This document shows, piece by piece, positions 55,789 to 64,000 of a stretch of 64,000 nucleotides of DNA. Made by a program: the position numbers and the translations under genes. The stretch's first letter is position 1. The number at the start of each line of letters is the position of its first letter. The notes under the pieces are model-generated. The model searched no databases. It had not been told where the DNA came from and worked only from the letters and a program-made list of their open reading frames with translations. Source of the DNA: Colius striatus (Eukaryota > Chordata > Aves > Coliiformes > Coliidae). The DNA is taken from positions 1,843,853 through 1,907,852 of the forward strand of contig NC_084768.1 in assembly GCF_028858725.1 (NCBI RefSeq), read 5' to 3'.

Positions 55789-55885
55789 GCAGGAGCAGCT
55801 CCTGGCCAGGCTCAGCGCCAGCAGGAGGGAACTTCAGTTCCCCAGCCATTTCGGGGCTTCCATTTTACTCGTTAGGGTTGTCGAG

Positions 55886-55891
55886 AATAAA
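55886..55891 (+). terminator. CFAP45 polyadenylation signal
   Basis: AATAAA lies 97 bases after the CFAP45 stop codon and is followed after about 20 bases by GGTGTGTTTTGTCC, a typical GT-rich downstream element. Confidence 0.85.
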
Positions 55892-55914
55892 GAGAGTTGT
55901 TTATGGAGCAGATG

Positions 55915-56489
55915 GTGTGTTTTGTCCTTCTCTTGCCTGGGGTCTGTGGGCCAGCAGCTGCCCGCGGGGCTGGAGTCCCCCAGAGGCGCGTCACCCAACT
56001 TCCCCCTTCCTGGGGCAGAGCTTGCCCCTTGCCCATCTCCCCACATCTGCTGGGAGGGCCCAGGGGAGGGCCCAGGAGCATCCCCAGGCCCTCAGCACGG
56101 CTCGGTGTCCCCACTGAAGCAGGGCTGCCCCAGGCAGGGTCCCCATGAGGCAGGCAGGCTCTTCTCCGTGCACACAGCCCTGGCAGTGCCACCTTCTCAC
56201 CCAGCTCTCACCTCCAGGGACTTTTTTCCCCAAGCCGCTTATTGCAACTCTTGTGCAGCTGGGGCAACCTGTGGGCTAGTGTGGAACGAGCAGGGCCCTG
56301 CCAGAGCAGGAGCAAAGCCTGGGCCCTGCTTCCCTCTCGTCTCACCGGGGCCTTTGTCGCCCCAGAAGCGGATCCGCAGCCGTGTGCCACTCGCCAACAG
56401 TCACACGCTCGGCAGAAACGGTGCTGGTTGATGTCAGGGCTGTGCAGGCCCGGCTGCTGGCTGGGAATTCCACAAACCCAGCACACCCC
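55915..56489. other. CFAP45 3' flank, no gene recognised
   Basis: GC-rich unique-looking sequence between CFAP45 and the satellite. Open frames here are compositional. Confidence 0.45.
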
Positions 56490-58390
56490 ACAGATTTAAA
56501 ACACAAAACTGGGAGTTAAAACACAAAAAAGGGGATTTAGACCCTAAAACCGAGGGTTTAGATCCCAAAAACAAGGATTTATATGTGAAAATCAGGTGGT
56601 GTGGACGTAAAATGAAGTTTTAGACCATAAAAACTAGACTATAGGGGCAAAAAACCAAGGATTTAGACCCAAAAACCACAGGTTTAGTCCTTAAAAAAAA
56701 GGAACTGGACCCTAAAGCTGGGAATTAAGACACCAAAAAAAGAGGATTTAGATGCTAAAACCAAGGGTTTAGACCCAAAACCAAGGATTTAGACCCAAAA
56801 CCAGGTGGTATAGACCTCAAAAAAAAAAGGATTCAGACCCTAAAAACTAGATTTTAGGCCCCAAAACATGAGGATTTAGACCCTAAAACTGTGGGTTTAG
56901 ACCAAAAAATGGAGATTTAGACCCTAAAACTGGGTGATTAGACCCCAAATACAAGGATTTAGTCCCTAAAACCGGGGGTTTAATCCTAAAAACGAGGATC
57001 TAGACCCTAAAACTGGGAGTTTAGACACAACAAAGGGGATTTAGACCCTAAAACTGAGGGTTTAGATCCCAAAAACAAGGATTTAGGCGCGAAAAACAAG
57101 ACGATATGGACGTAAAATGGGGATTTAGATCCTAAAAACCACAATATAGACCCCAAAACCAAGGATTTAGACCCTAAAACCAGGGGTTTAGTCCTTAAAA
57201 CGAGGATTTAGACCCTAAAACTGGTTGTTTAAACCCCCAAAACAAGGATTTAGACCCTGAAACGAGGGGTTTAGTCCTAAAAATGAGGATCCAGACCGTA
57301 AAACTGGGAGTTAAGACACCAAGAAGAGGGGATTTAGACGCTAAAACTGAGGGTTTAGACCCAAAAACAAGGATTTAGACCCTAAAAGTGTGGGTTTAGA
57401 CCAAAAAAAATGAGGATTTAGACCCTAAAACAGGGTGTTTAGACCCCAAATACAAGGATTTAGACCCTAAAACCAAGGGTTTAGTCCTTAAATACGAGGA
57501 TCCAGACCCTACAACTGGGAGTTTAGACACCAAAAAAAGGCCATTTAGATGGTAAAACTGAGGGTTTAGACCACAAAACCGAGGATTTAGACGCAAAACC
57601 AGGTGTTATAGACCTAAAACGAGGATTTAGATCCTAAAAACTAGACTTTAGGACCAAAAAACGAGGATTAAGACCCTTAAACCGGGAGCTTAGACCCCAA
57701 AAAATTGATTTAGACCCTAAAACCAAGGGTTTAGTCCTTAAATACGAGGATCCAGACCCTACAACTGGGAGTTTAGACACCAAAAAAAGGCCATTTAGAT
57801 GGTAAAACTGAGGGTTTAGACCACAAAACCGAGGATTTAGACGCAAAACCAGGTGTTATAGACCTAAAACGAGGATTTAGATCCTAAAAACTAGACTTTA
57901 GGAACAAAAAACGAGGATTAAGACCCTTAAACCGGGAGCTTAGACCCCAAAAAATTGATTTAGACCCTAAAAGGATGGGATTAGACCTAAAAATTAGCTT
58001 TTAGATCCTAAAACTGGGGGTATAGATCCCAAAAATGAGTATTTAGACCCTAAAACAGTGGGTTTAGACCCTAAAAACAAGGATTTAGACCCTAAAACTG
58101 TGGTTTAGACAAAAAATGAGACCAAAACAGAGAATTTAGATCCTAAAAGTATGGGTTTTGCCGCTAAAATTAGGATCTAGACCCTAAAACAGGAGGTTTA
58201 TACTGAAAACAAGGATTTAGATCCTAGAACTGCTTGTTTAGACCCCAAAATCAAGGATTTAGACCCGAAAATGAGGGGTTTAGACACCAGAAACGAGGAT
58301 TTAGATCTAAAACCAGGTCGTATAGACCTCAAAACAAGGATTTAGACCCTAAAAACTAGACTTTAGGCCCCAAAAATGAGGAGTTAGACC
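56490..58390 (+). repeat. TTTAGACCCTAAAAC-type satellite with a 250-bp duplication
   Basis: About ninety degenerate units of 19-24 bases near GGATTTAGACCCTAAAACCG. Two unit types, ending GAGGATTTAGACCC and GGGGTTTAGACCC, tend to alternate. Inside it, 57481-57730 and 57731-57980 are nearly identical, an exact 250-base tandem step (TTAGTCCTTAAATACGAGGA at both starts). The CCCTAAAAC words resemble but are not TTAGGG telomere repeats. It stops abruptly at an LTR end. Confidence 0.93.
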
Positions 58391-58391
58391 C

Positions 58392-59376
58392 TGTCGTGGT
58401 TTAGGCCCATCAGGGAACAAAGACCACGATTAGCCCCGAGTACCTGAGAATTGCTCAAGGGCAGGGAGAGCTTAATTGCCGCTGAAGGTTCAGGGCAAAG
58501 CAGAGCAGGCCACTCGGTTTGGGGAAGAAAACAGAGAAACAATTTAATGCAACATCAACTAAAACATACCCCCAAAAACCCAAAACATAACCAAAATGAA
58601 ACAACACAGAGCAATACATCAATGAAGAGTCCAACCAGCCTTTTGAAGAACACCTTCTTGCCACCCCTCCCCTCTTCCCGGGCTCAGAGCCCTGATCCCG
58701 GGGTTTTTACCCTGTCCCCCCCGAACGGTTCGGGGGGGCAGGCAGTGGGGGTCTCAGTCAGTCTGTTCCCGATAGCTTCTGCCGTTTGTCCCTCCTCAGG
58801 ACGGGTGAACTCCACACCAGTCCTCCCTGCGAGTCCGTGGGGTAACTCACACGCATGGCAGCCCTGCACGGGCTGCTCCGATGCCCACTGACTCCAAAGG
58901 CTGCAGCTCGTCTCTGCCTCTCGTGTGGGGCTGCTCTGCGGCGTGCAGGCTCTCCAGCACGGCCTGGGCCATGGCCCCTCCCCACACAGTCCCTCTCCCG
59001 TCCGGGCTCACTCACACGGAGCTGCTGGTAACTCTCGGTCCTGCCATGGATCTCCATAGGCTGCAGGGGCACAGCTGCATTCTCGCCACCGCTTGCAGAG
59101 GGGTCTCTGGTCTGTTGCTTCTCCTTCCTTCCTCCTTCTCTGGCTGAAGGGTCCGCGTGGTCGCCTCCATCTTGTATCACTCTTACACCTCCTGCCAGCA
59201 CTTCAAATTCCCGTCCCCTAAATAGTGCTGGCAGAGGGGCCAGATTGGCCCAGCAGGGCCGGAGCTGGGTGTGAGCCCAGGAGCCGGGGGAGAGTTGCAA
59301 ACTCTTTACCGGGTCTGCACTGCAACCCGCTCCCCCTGTTACTAAGCCAAAAGCTGCTCCTTGCTAAACCAGAACA
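58392..59376 (-). mobile_element. Solo-type LTR, minus orientation, about 985 bp
   Basis: The ends TGTCGTGGTTTAGGCCC and TAAACCAGAACA form the TGT...ACA inverted termini of a bird ERV LTR; the TTTAG-GCCC and CTGGTTTAG end words resemble common avian ERVL-type LTRs. On the minus strand CAAGATGGAGGCGACCAC lies downstream of a CTATTTAGGGG box, a plausible core promoter. No internal genes are attached on either side. No target-site duplication was found. Confidence 0.7.
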
Positions 59377-59392
59377 TCCCACCCCTCGCCTC

Positions 59393-59942
59393 TGCGAATC
59401 ACTTATTCAAGAAAACATAAGGGAATCTGAACCACCTTTGCTGCCCGTTCCCGAAGGAAAACACAAAACAACCGAGGTCGTTTCATGCGGTGCTTTATTG
59501 AGGGCCCTAGGGACCTGGGGACTAGTGTCCAAAGTCAGAGCCCCCACTAACAGAAAATTTCACAGAGTTTATATACTTTCCACAAATGATTACTTCATCA
59601 GGTCCCCGTGATGTTTACCAGTTTTCTTAAACTTTAGGATTATGTTGTGCTCTTTCATGTAGTTACTTGAGACTATGCTTATCTGAATCCACAACCAGAA
59701 ATTTCCATAGATAACAAACAGGTAAACATTCGAGATAACGATTTCTTTGAGAAAAACAAGATTCAGCATTCAGTATTCTTCACTAATCTCTTTGCTTTGT
59801 TTAAGCAAGAATGCACAAGCTCAGCATGCCCCCCTAGTTCCCTAGACTTCTAGGTTACATCAACATCCCACACTGCTCACTAGGCCTCGATACAGACCTT
59901 AGCCTAACTATTTCTAACTTTCCATATACAGTAATGCTAACA
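59393..59942 (-). mobile_element. 3' LTR of a gamma-type endogenous retrovirus
   Basis: On the minus strand it runs from TGTTAGCATTACTG to GTGATTCGCA, 550 bases with TG/CA ends. It has a TATATAA box at 59575-59569 and AATAAA at 59499-59494, the expected U3-R layout. It directly follows the polypurine tract after env. The 5' LTR is outside the window, so age by LTR comparison cannot be judged here. Confidence 0.88.
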
Positions 59943-59957
59943 AGTCCCCCCTTTTGA
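59943..59957 (-). promoter_or_regulatory. Retroviral polypurine tract
   Basis: On the minus strand CAAAAGGGGGGACT immediately precedes the LTR start. Such a tract primes plus-strand DNA synthesis in retroviruses. Confidence 0.85.
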
Positions 59958-60012
59958 GCATTCTTCTATCTTGCAAGGATGCTCAACATCATCTGTTTCT
60001 ATTGTCCGTGTC

Positions 60013-62814
60013 TCAAGTAGTGGTTTCCTTATATGATGGAGGAGGAGACCCATTTCCAGTTCCATTTCTGGTCATCGCATTCATTAATCTCCAGGTGTTG
60101 AGCTTTTCTCTGGTAATGGTTCCTAAAATACACTTGTAAACTATATAAATTATCATCAATAGTATAACAAACATAATTATATACTGGATGACTGAGGAAA
60201 TCCACCCAGAGACCTGGAGCCCCAGTGAATCAAATATTGCTCCTATCCAATTATGTTGAGCTTCTTTTTCAATTTCTTTGGCTTCGGTTTCAACCTTCTC
60301 CAATTGTAAAATATCCTTTTCTACTTCGATTGTCATGTTTGGAATATGGATACAGCAGTGATCAATTCTTTTGCTCAGGTAACCACAGACCCCATGTTCC
60401 CGCAGCAGCAACATATCTAAGGCCATTCTATTCTGCAAAGTCATTCTGCTAGTTGCCTGTAGCTGCAAATTCATATCCTTAAACCCTTTCTTGGTGGCTG
60501 CTGCTAATCTTTTAGTCTGGCCCAGTAGCTTATACAACATTTCCCTATTACGGTAAGATGCAACCTGTGCAAACAAAGACTCTAAAGCCCAGCCAAATTT
60601 TACTCCATCACTTGGTTCATGCCACTCATCTTCTACTTTGATATCATCACCTATTTCCCTTTTCTTCCGAGCTATCCTTGTTTCTAATTTAGATTGTCTC
60701 CAAAATGGGCATAATGTGGGAACTCCCAAGGTTATTTGAGTTACTGGACCATCAATTGGTAAATGGGTGGTCCATTGCCCATGACCCATAACCCAAACTA
60801 AGTTTCCTGGACTTCTGATTGTGGTGGATTTGCAATTAATGACCCTTTTTCCATACATCCCTTTCTCATGTACATCTCCCTTTATTTTGCCTTTAATCGT
60901 ATGATTGTATCCCCGACATTCACACCCCCATTTCAGCAGAACTCTAACAGGGACTAAACCTATCTGACTCTCTGGGGAGTCACAAGTAAAAACTTTCTTA
61001 CAGTTCCATATTTCTTTCTGATCTCTGGATGGTCTCATGGAAGTGTATGTAGCCATCACACCATCGTGAGTCTGATCTTTCTCCCCTGTCCATTGTATAC
61101 ACCATTGTACTGGACCTAGGTAACTATATGATTCCAACAAACCAGGTCCCCATACTGTGTCCCATTCATCTTCCAAAGTTTGTTGTTGTGTAACATTCTG
61201 GCAGATCTCTTCATTCCTAATCTTTTCAACTTTTATTTTTGTGCTACTACACCAATATCCAATTATTGGAAGAGTACTATCTACTGTACAGCGACCTTTT
61301 CCATAAGGACCTGTTCTAACCCATCTATAATACCCCGGCAATGATCTACACTCTTTTTCCGTTAAATCCCCCTTTATTAAACACCCATTTATCCACTCTT
61401 CGTACTTTATTGATACTTGCCTGCAGTTCCAAGTAAAATTAACAGAGGTTTCTGGCATGGTTGTTAATGGAATAATTCCCCAGGGTATAGGTTCACCTGC
61501 AGCCTGAGGTAGTGGCAAACATGCTGTAATCTTAGATACATTCTGAATCATTCCAAAATCTCTAATCAACCCAACCACTAAGTTTTCCCGTCCTTCATCT
61601 CGATGGAAGCTTATTGTCCCATTTCCTAGATCCTGTATTCTCCTTCGGCTATATTTGCCTCTAATTAATGATACTAACATCCTAGAGTGGGCCCACCACG
61701 CATCTTTGGCTATCCAACACCAATACATCCCTTCATCATCTGATTGTACATCATTTATTATTAATACTATGGTGTCGCCTAACCTCTTCTCTATCCGATA
61801 TTTCCTTCCAGGCTGTAAACTGCTATCTCCAAACCACCACCCAAAATCTGAGAAACTCATTCTGGGATTCACTTTGCATGTTAAAATAACTATTTTCCCT
61901 TCGTTGGCCTGATACACCCCTTGTGTGGCCCTAATTCCTTGATTCAAATGAGGTTGGCCCTGCACATTTCTTTTTCCATAATTAGAGTAGGGTCCACATA
62001 CAACTACACATAGATATTGTCCATCCATCTTACCCAACAGAGGTTGAGTATAATTCAGCCATCCTATCCCTCTATTCTCCACATTCCACCAACTGATTCC
62101 TTCCTCGATCCTGTCCCACAATCCTTGAGGTCCCATTTTCCACCATTTAACTTGAACCAGGGCTTCACATTCTCTTTGTGTAGTAAATGCGCAGTTTATC
62201 CTCAAGGGTGGGCCATCCCACATATCCATTGAAGCTATTTTTGGTATTACTTCTACTCCCTCCTGAATCGGGGACCAAGGTACTACTCTCAAATCTATTC
62301 GCTTATAATCAAAATTTTCCTGAATTAATACCAAACACATGTACACTCCCGCTTCTCCTAACGTTAAATTAGTCAATTGCAAGGTAACATTTCCTTTTTG
62401 GGTATCCTTATTCCAAACAATAACAATACTTGCAGTCAATCTGGTTTGTCCTTGTTTCCAAATCGCAATTATTTCCTCGGCTCCAGCTCCCTGGTCATCA
62501 GTAATGTCACAGGTTAAATTGACATCCATCCCTTCCATAACAGTAACCACAGGTTCTGTAACAGTGACAAATACAAATCCATTGACCGATACCATTTTCA
62601 ATAATATCAACAGTACAACAGTTAAGAATGCTGTTTGGCTCGAAATATCATTCGTGTGGGGGATACCACTTGGGTTTCCCATTCGGTTGGAACCTTCTTG
62701 ACTCGAGTGTAGTGGATCCAAGCGTCGATTCCCGCTACCTTTATGGCTGTGAAAGTTGTCAAGATCACTTGATGGGGACCGTCCCATGTCTCTCTCAGTG
62801 GGTCTGTGAACCAA
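60013..62814 (-). CDS. env: Endogenous retroviral Env with three Ig-like domains in the surface subunit
   Basis: An uninterrupted frame of 933 codons from the first Met; Met45 (62682) is the likelier start because a hydrophobic signal follows (TAFLTVVLLILL, 61-72). Three Ig-like folds come next with paired cysteines: C102-C160 (GEAGVYMC), C208-C269 (DGQYLC) and C313-C366 (DDEGMYWC). A Cys- and N-glycosite-rich region spans about 400-710. RKKR (716-719) is a furin-type site. The TM subunit has a heptad region, LQNRMALDMLL (793-803, the retroviral immunosuppressive-type block), cysteines at 810, 820 and 821, a membrane segment (about 879-895) and a tail ending PPPSYKETTT. The frame overlaps the end of pol by 60-190 bases, as in gammaretroviruses. 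No stop breaks it. Extra Ig domains are not usual for retroviral Env; expression and function are unknown. Confidence 0.9.
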   Translation of the reverse strand: MVHRPTERDMGRSPSSDLDNFHSHKGSGNRRLDPLHSSQEGSNRMGNPSGIPHTNDISSQTAFLTVVLLILLKMVSVNGFVFVTVTEPVVTVMEGMDVNLTCDITDDQGAGAEEIIAIWKQGQTRLTASIVIVWNKDTQKGNVTLQLTNLTLGEAGVYMCLVLIQENFDYKRIDLRVVPWSPIQEGVEVIPKIASMDMWDGPPLRINCAFTTQRECEALVQVKWWKMGPQGLWDRIEEGISWWNVENRGIGWLNYTQPLLGKMDGQYLCVVVCGPYSNYGKRNVQGQPHLNQGIRATQGVYQANEGKIVILTCKVNPRMSFSDFGWWFGDSSLQPGRKYRIEKRLGDTIVLIINDVQSDDEGMYWCWIAKDAWWAHSRMLVSLIRGKYSRRRIQDLGNGTISFHRDEGRENLVVGLIRDFGMIQNVSKITACLPLPQAAGEPIPWGIIPLTTMPETSVNFTWNCRQVSIKYEEWINGCLIKGDLTEKECRSLPGYYRWVRTGPYGKGRCTVDSTLPIIGYWCSSTKIKVEKIRNEEICQNVTQQQTLEDEWDTVWGPGLLESYSYLGPVQWCIQWTGEKDQTHDGVMATYTSMRPSRDQKEIWNCKKVFTCDSPESQIGLVPVRVLLKWGCECRGYNHTIKGKIKGDVHEKGMYGKRVINCKSTTIRSPGNLVWVMGHGQWTTHLPIDGPVTQITLGVPTLCPFWRQSKLETRIARKKREIGDDIKVEDEWHEPSDGVKFGWALESLFAQVASYRNREMLYKLLGQTKRLAAATKKGFKDMNLQLQATSRMTLQNRMALDMLLLREHGVCGYLSKRIDHCCIHIPNMTIEVEKDILQLEKVETEAKEIEKEAQHNWIGAIFDSLGLQVSGWISSVIQYIIMFVILLMIIYIVYKCILGTITREKLNTWRLMNAMTRNGTGNGSPPPSYKETTT

Positions 62815-64000
62815 TTCTTCACATAGACCTGATCTCCCGGTTGAATATCATGCACTGGAGTTTCCAGCGGGAGCGGCCGATTCCATTGAAGGGCACCCCG
62901 TAAGGCGTTGAGAACTCTGTTGAGTGACATAACATAGTTAAAAATCACCTGGTCTCCCAATGCATGCGGGTCTCCTTTTAACACGGTGGCATGATAAGGC
63001 TTGCCGTACAGTATCTCGTACGGACTTACTCCTATCCTTTCCCTAGGTTTTATCCTAATCCTAAGTAACGCTAACGGCAAAGCTTGGGGCCACTGAAGTT
63101 TGGCCTCCTGACATATCCTTTTGATCTGATTTTTCAGTGTTTGGTTCATCCTTTCTACTTGACCACTAGACTGAGGTCTCCATGGAGTGTGTAAATTCCA
63201 GGTAATGTCTAACGTCCTAGCCACCTCCTGAACTATCCCTGCCACAAAATGTGGGCCTCTATCTGATGATAATCCCAGTGGTACTCCAAATCTAGGTATT
63301 ATTTCTTTCAACAAAGTCTTCACCACTTCCTTTGCTTGGTTTGTTCTACAAGGGAAGGCTTCTGGCCACCCCGAAAAGGTGCACACATACACCAACAGGT
63401 ATTTAAGTCCCTGAGCCCTTGGAAGTTCTGAAAAGTCGACTTGCCAATACTCTCCAGGCTCTGGTCCTATTTGTAATTTTCCCAACTGCACCTGTTTCCT
63501 TACAATAGGATTATTCTTTAAACAAACTGGGCACGTGGCATTCACCCTTTTCGCCAGTGTTAACATTTGGTTGGAAATTATTTCCTTTTTCAAAAATTTT
63601 ACCAACACCTCTGCTCCCCAATGGCATTTATTGTGTTCAGTCTCTAATATAGACTTCATAACATTTTTGGGCACCACCACTTGTCCCATTGTCGTTACAT
63701 ACCATCCAACTGCATTCTTCTGGGCCTTTAGATATGTCGCCAATTTCTCATCATCGGCAGAATAGCTCGGTCCCCGAATCATATAACAAGAAACAGGGCT
63801 CACCTTGGTTGGTATTAAAGCCATCTGAGTCCAAACCTGTCGAGCAGCTTCTTTAGCAGTGATGTCTGCTAGTTTATTCCCTCGATATATCTTTCCTTCT
63901 TCTTTACGATGTCCCCTGATGTGCATTACTGCTACCTTTTCTGGTTTATGTACCGCATCCAACAAGGCAAGGACTTCCAATCTATGTTTTATCATAGATC
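62622..64000 (-). CDS. pol: Endogenous retroviral pol, RNase H end and integrase (partial)
   Basis: An open frame entering from the window edge (codons counted from Met at 63995, 457 residues). It starts in the last part of RNase H (HIRGHRKEEG, GNKLADITAKEAA). The integrase follows: zinc finger H121, H125, C155, C158; catalytic D187 (YWQVDFSEL), D245 (SSDRGPHF) and E281 (SSGQVERMNQ), spaced D-D-35-E. A C-terminal WDGPHQVILTT...WIHYTRVKKVP block is the GPY/F-type module of gamma-type retroviruses. All catalytic residues are present and no frameshift is seen. This supports a class I (gamma-like) provirus of fairly recent insertion, though the rest lies outside. Confidence 0.93.
   Translation of the reverse strand, partial: SMIKHRLEVLALLDAVHKPEKVAVMHIRGHRKEEGKIYRGNKLADITAKEAARQVWTQMALIPTKVSPVSCYMIRGPSYSADDEKLATYLKAQKNAVGWYVTTMGQVVVPKNVMKSILETEHNKCHWGAEVLVKFLKKEIISNQMLTLAKRVNATCPVCLKNNPIVRKQVQLGKLQIGPEPGEYWQVDFSELPRAQGLKYLLVYVCTFSGWPEAFPCRTNQAKEVVKTLLKEIIPRFGVPLGLSSDRGPHFVAGIVQEVARTLDITWNLHTPWRPQSSGQVERMNQTLKNQIKRICQEAKLQWPQALPLALLRIRIKPRERIGVSPYEILYGKPYHATVLKGDPHALGDQVIFNYVMSLNRVLNALRGALQWNRPLPLETPVHDIQPGDQVYVKNWFTDPLRETWDGPHQVILTTFTAIKVAGIDAWIHYTRVKKVPTEWETQVVSPTRMIFRAKQHS

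Noticed and set aside
56490-58390. Interstitial telomere
   Set aside because: Units contain CCCTAAAAC but not tandem TTAGGG/CCCTAA hexamers; the period is 19-24 bases.
1-64000. tRNA or rRNA genes
   Set aside because: No A/B-box pairs with a foldable cloverleaf and no rRNA-like segments were noticed; this was judged by eye only.

Overview
The window looks like avian nuclear DNA. It has many CR1 LINE fragments ending in the typical ATTCTATG-type tail, bird-type LTR retroviruses, a bird-style maestro HEAT-repeat (MROH) gene, short GC-rich introns and abundant satellites. This suggests a gene-dense microchromosome or dot chromosome, but a W-linked or germline-restricted origin cannot be excluded from sequence alone. 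All genes are split into exons. I assembled exon chains by hand from protein similarity recalled from family knowledge, GT-AG sites and intron phase; no searches were run.

Layout. 1-9.4 kb: a minus-strand FBF1-like gene copy with two in-frame stops, preceded by a GAGCTC-rich minisatellite and a CpG island carrying a CRE. 10-20 kb: CR1 pieces, two HYDIN-like exons (minus, one with a stop) and a pyrimidine-rich block. 20.1-23.3 kb: a very regular 43-bp satellite with 72 complete units and a 13-unit higher-order repeat. 23-32 kb: decayed DNA with a retroviral pol remnant and orphan coiled-coil exons. 32.1-36.3 kb: a 13-exon MROH gene (minus). 37-44 kb: CR1 copies, an LTR-like piece and a second CpG island with a YY1-type motif. 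44.7-49.9 kb: a complete 13-exon KASH5 gene (minus) plus a recent duplicate of one exon beyond its 3' end. 50.2-50.8 kb: a 39-bp minisatellite. 52.3-55.8 kb: a complete 10-exon CFAP45 gene (plus) with polyadenylation signal. 56.5-58.4 kb: a TTTAGACCCTAAAAC-type satellite. 58.4-64 kb: a solo-type LTR, then the 3' half of a gamma-type endogenous retrovirus on the minus strand (LTR, env, integrase end of pol), running off the window.

Four of the five recognised host loci act in cilia, flagella or meiosis: FBF1 (basal body transition fibres), HYDIN (central pair), CFAP45 (axonemal doublet lumen) and KASH5 (meiotic telomere-dynein linker). KASH5 and CFAP45 have uninterrupted, phase-consistent coding chains; the FBF1 and HYDIN pieces are broken. 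The most unusual element is the retroviral Env: its surface subunit begins with three consecutive Ig-like domains.
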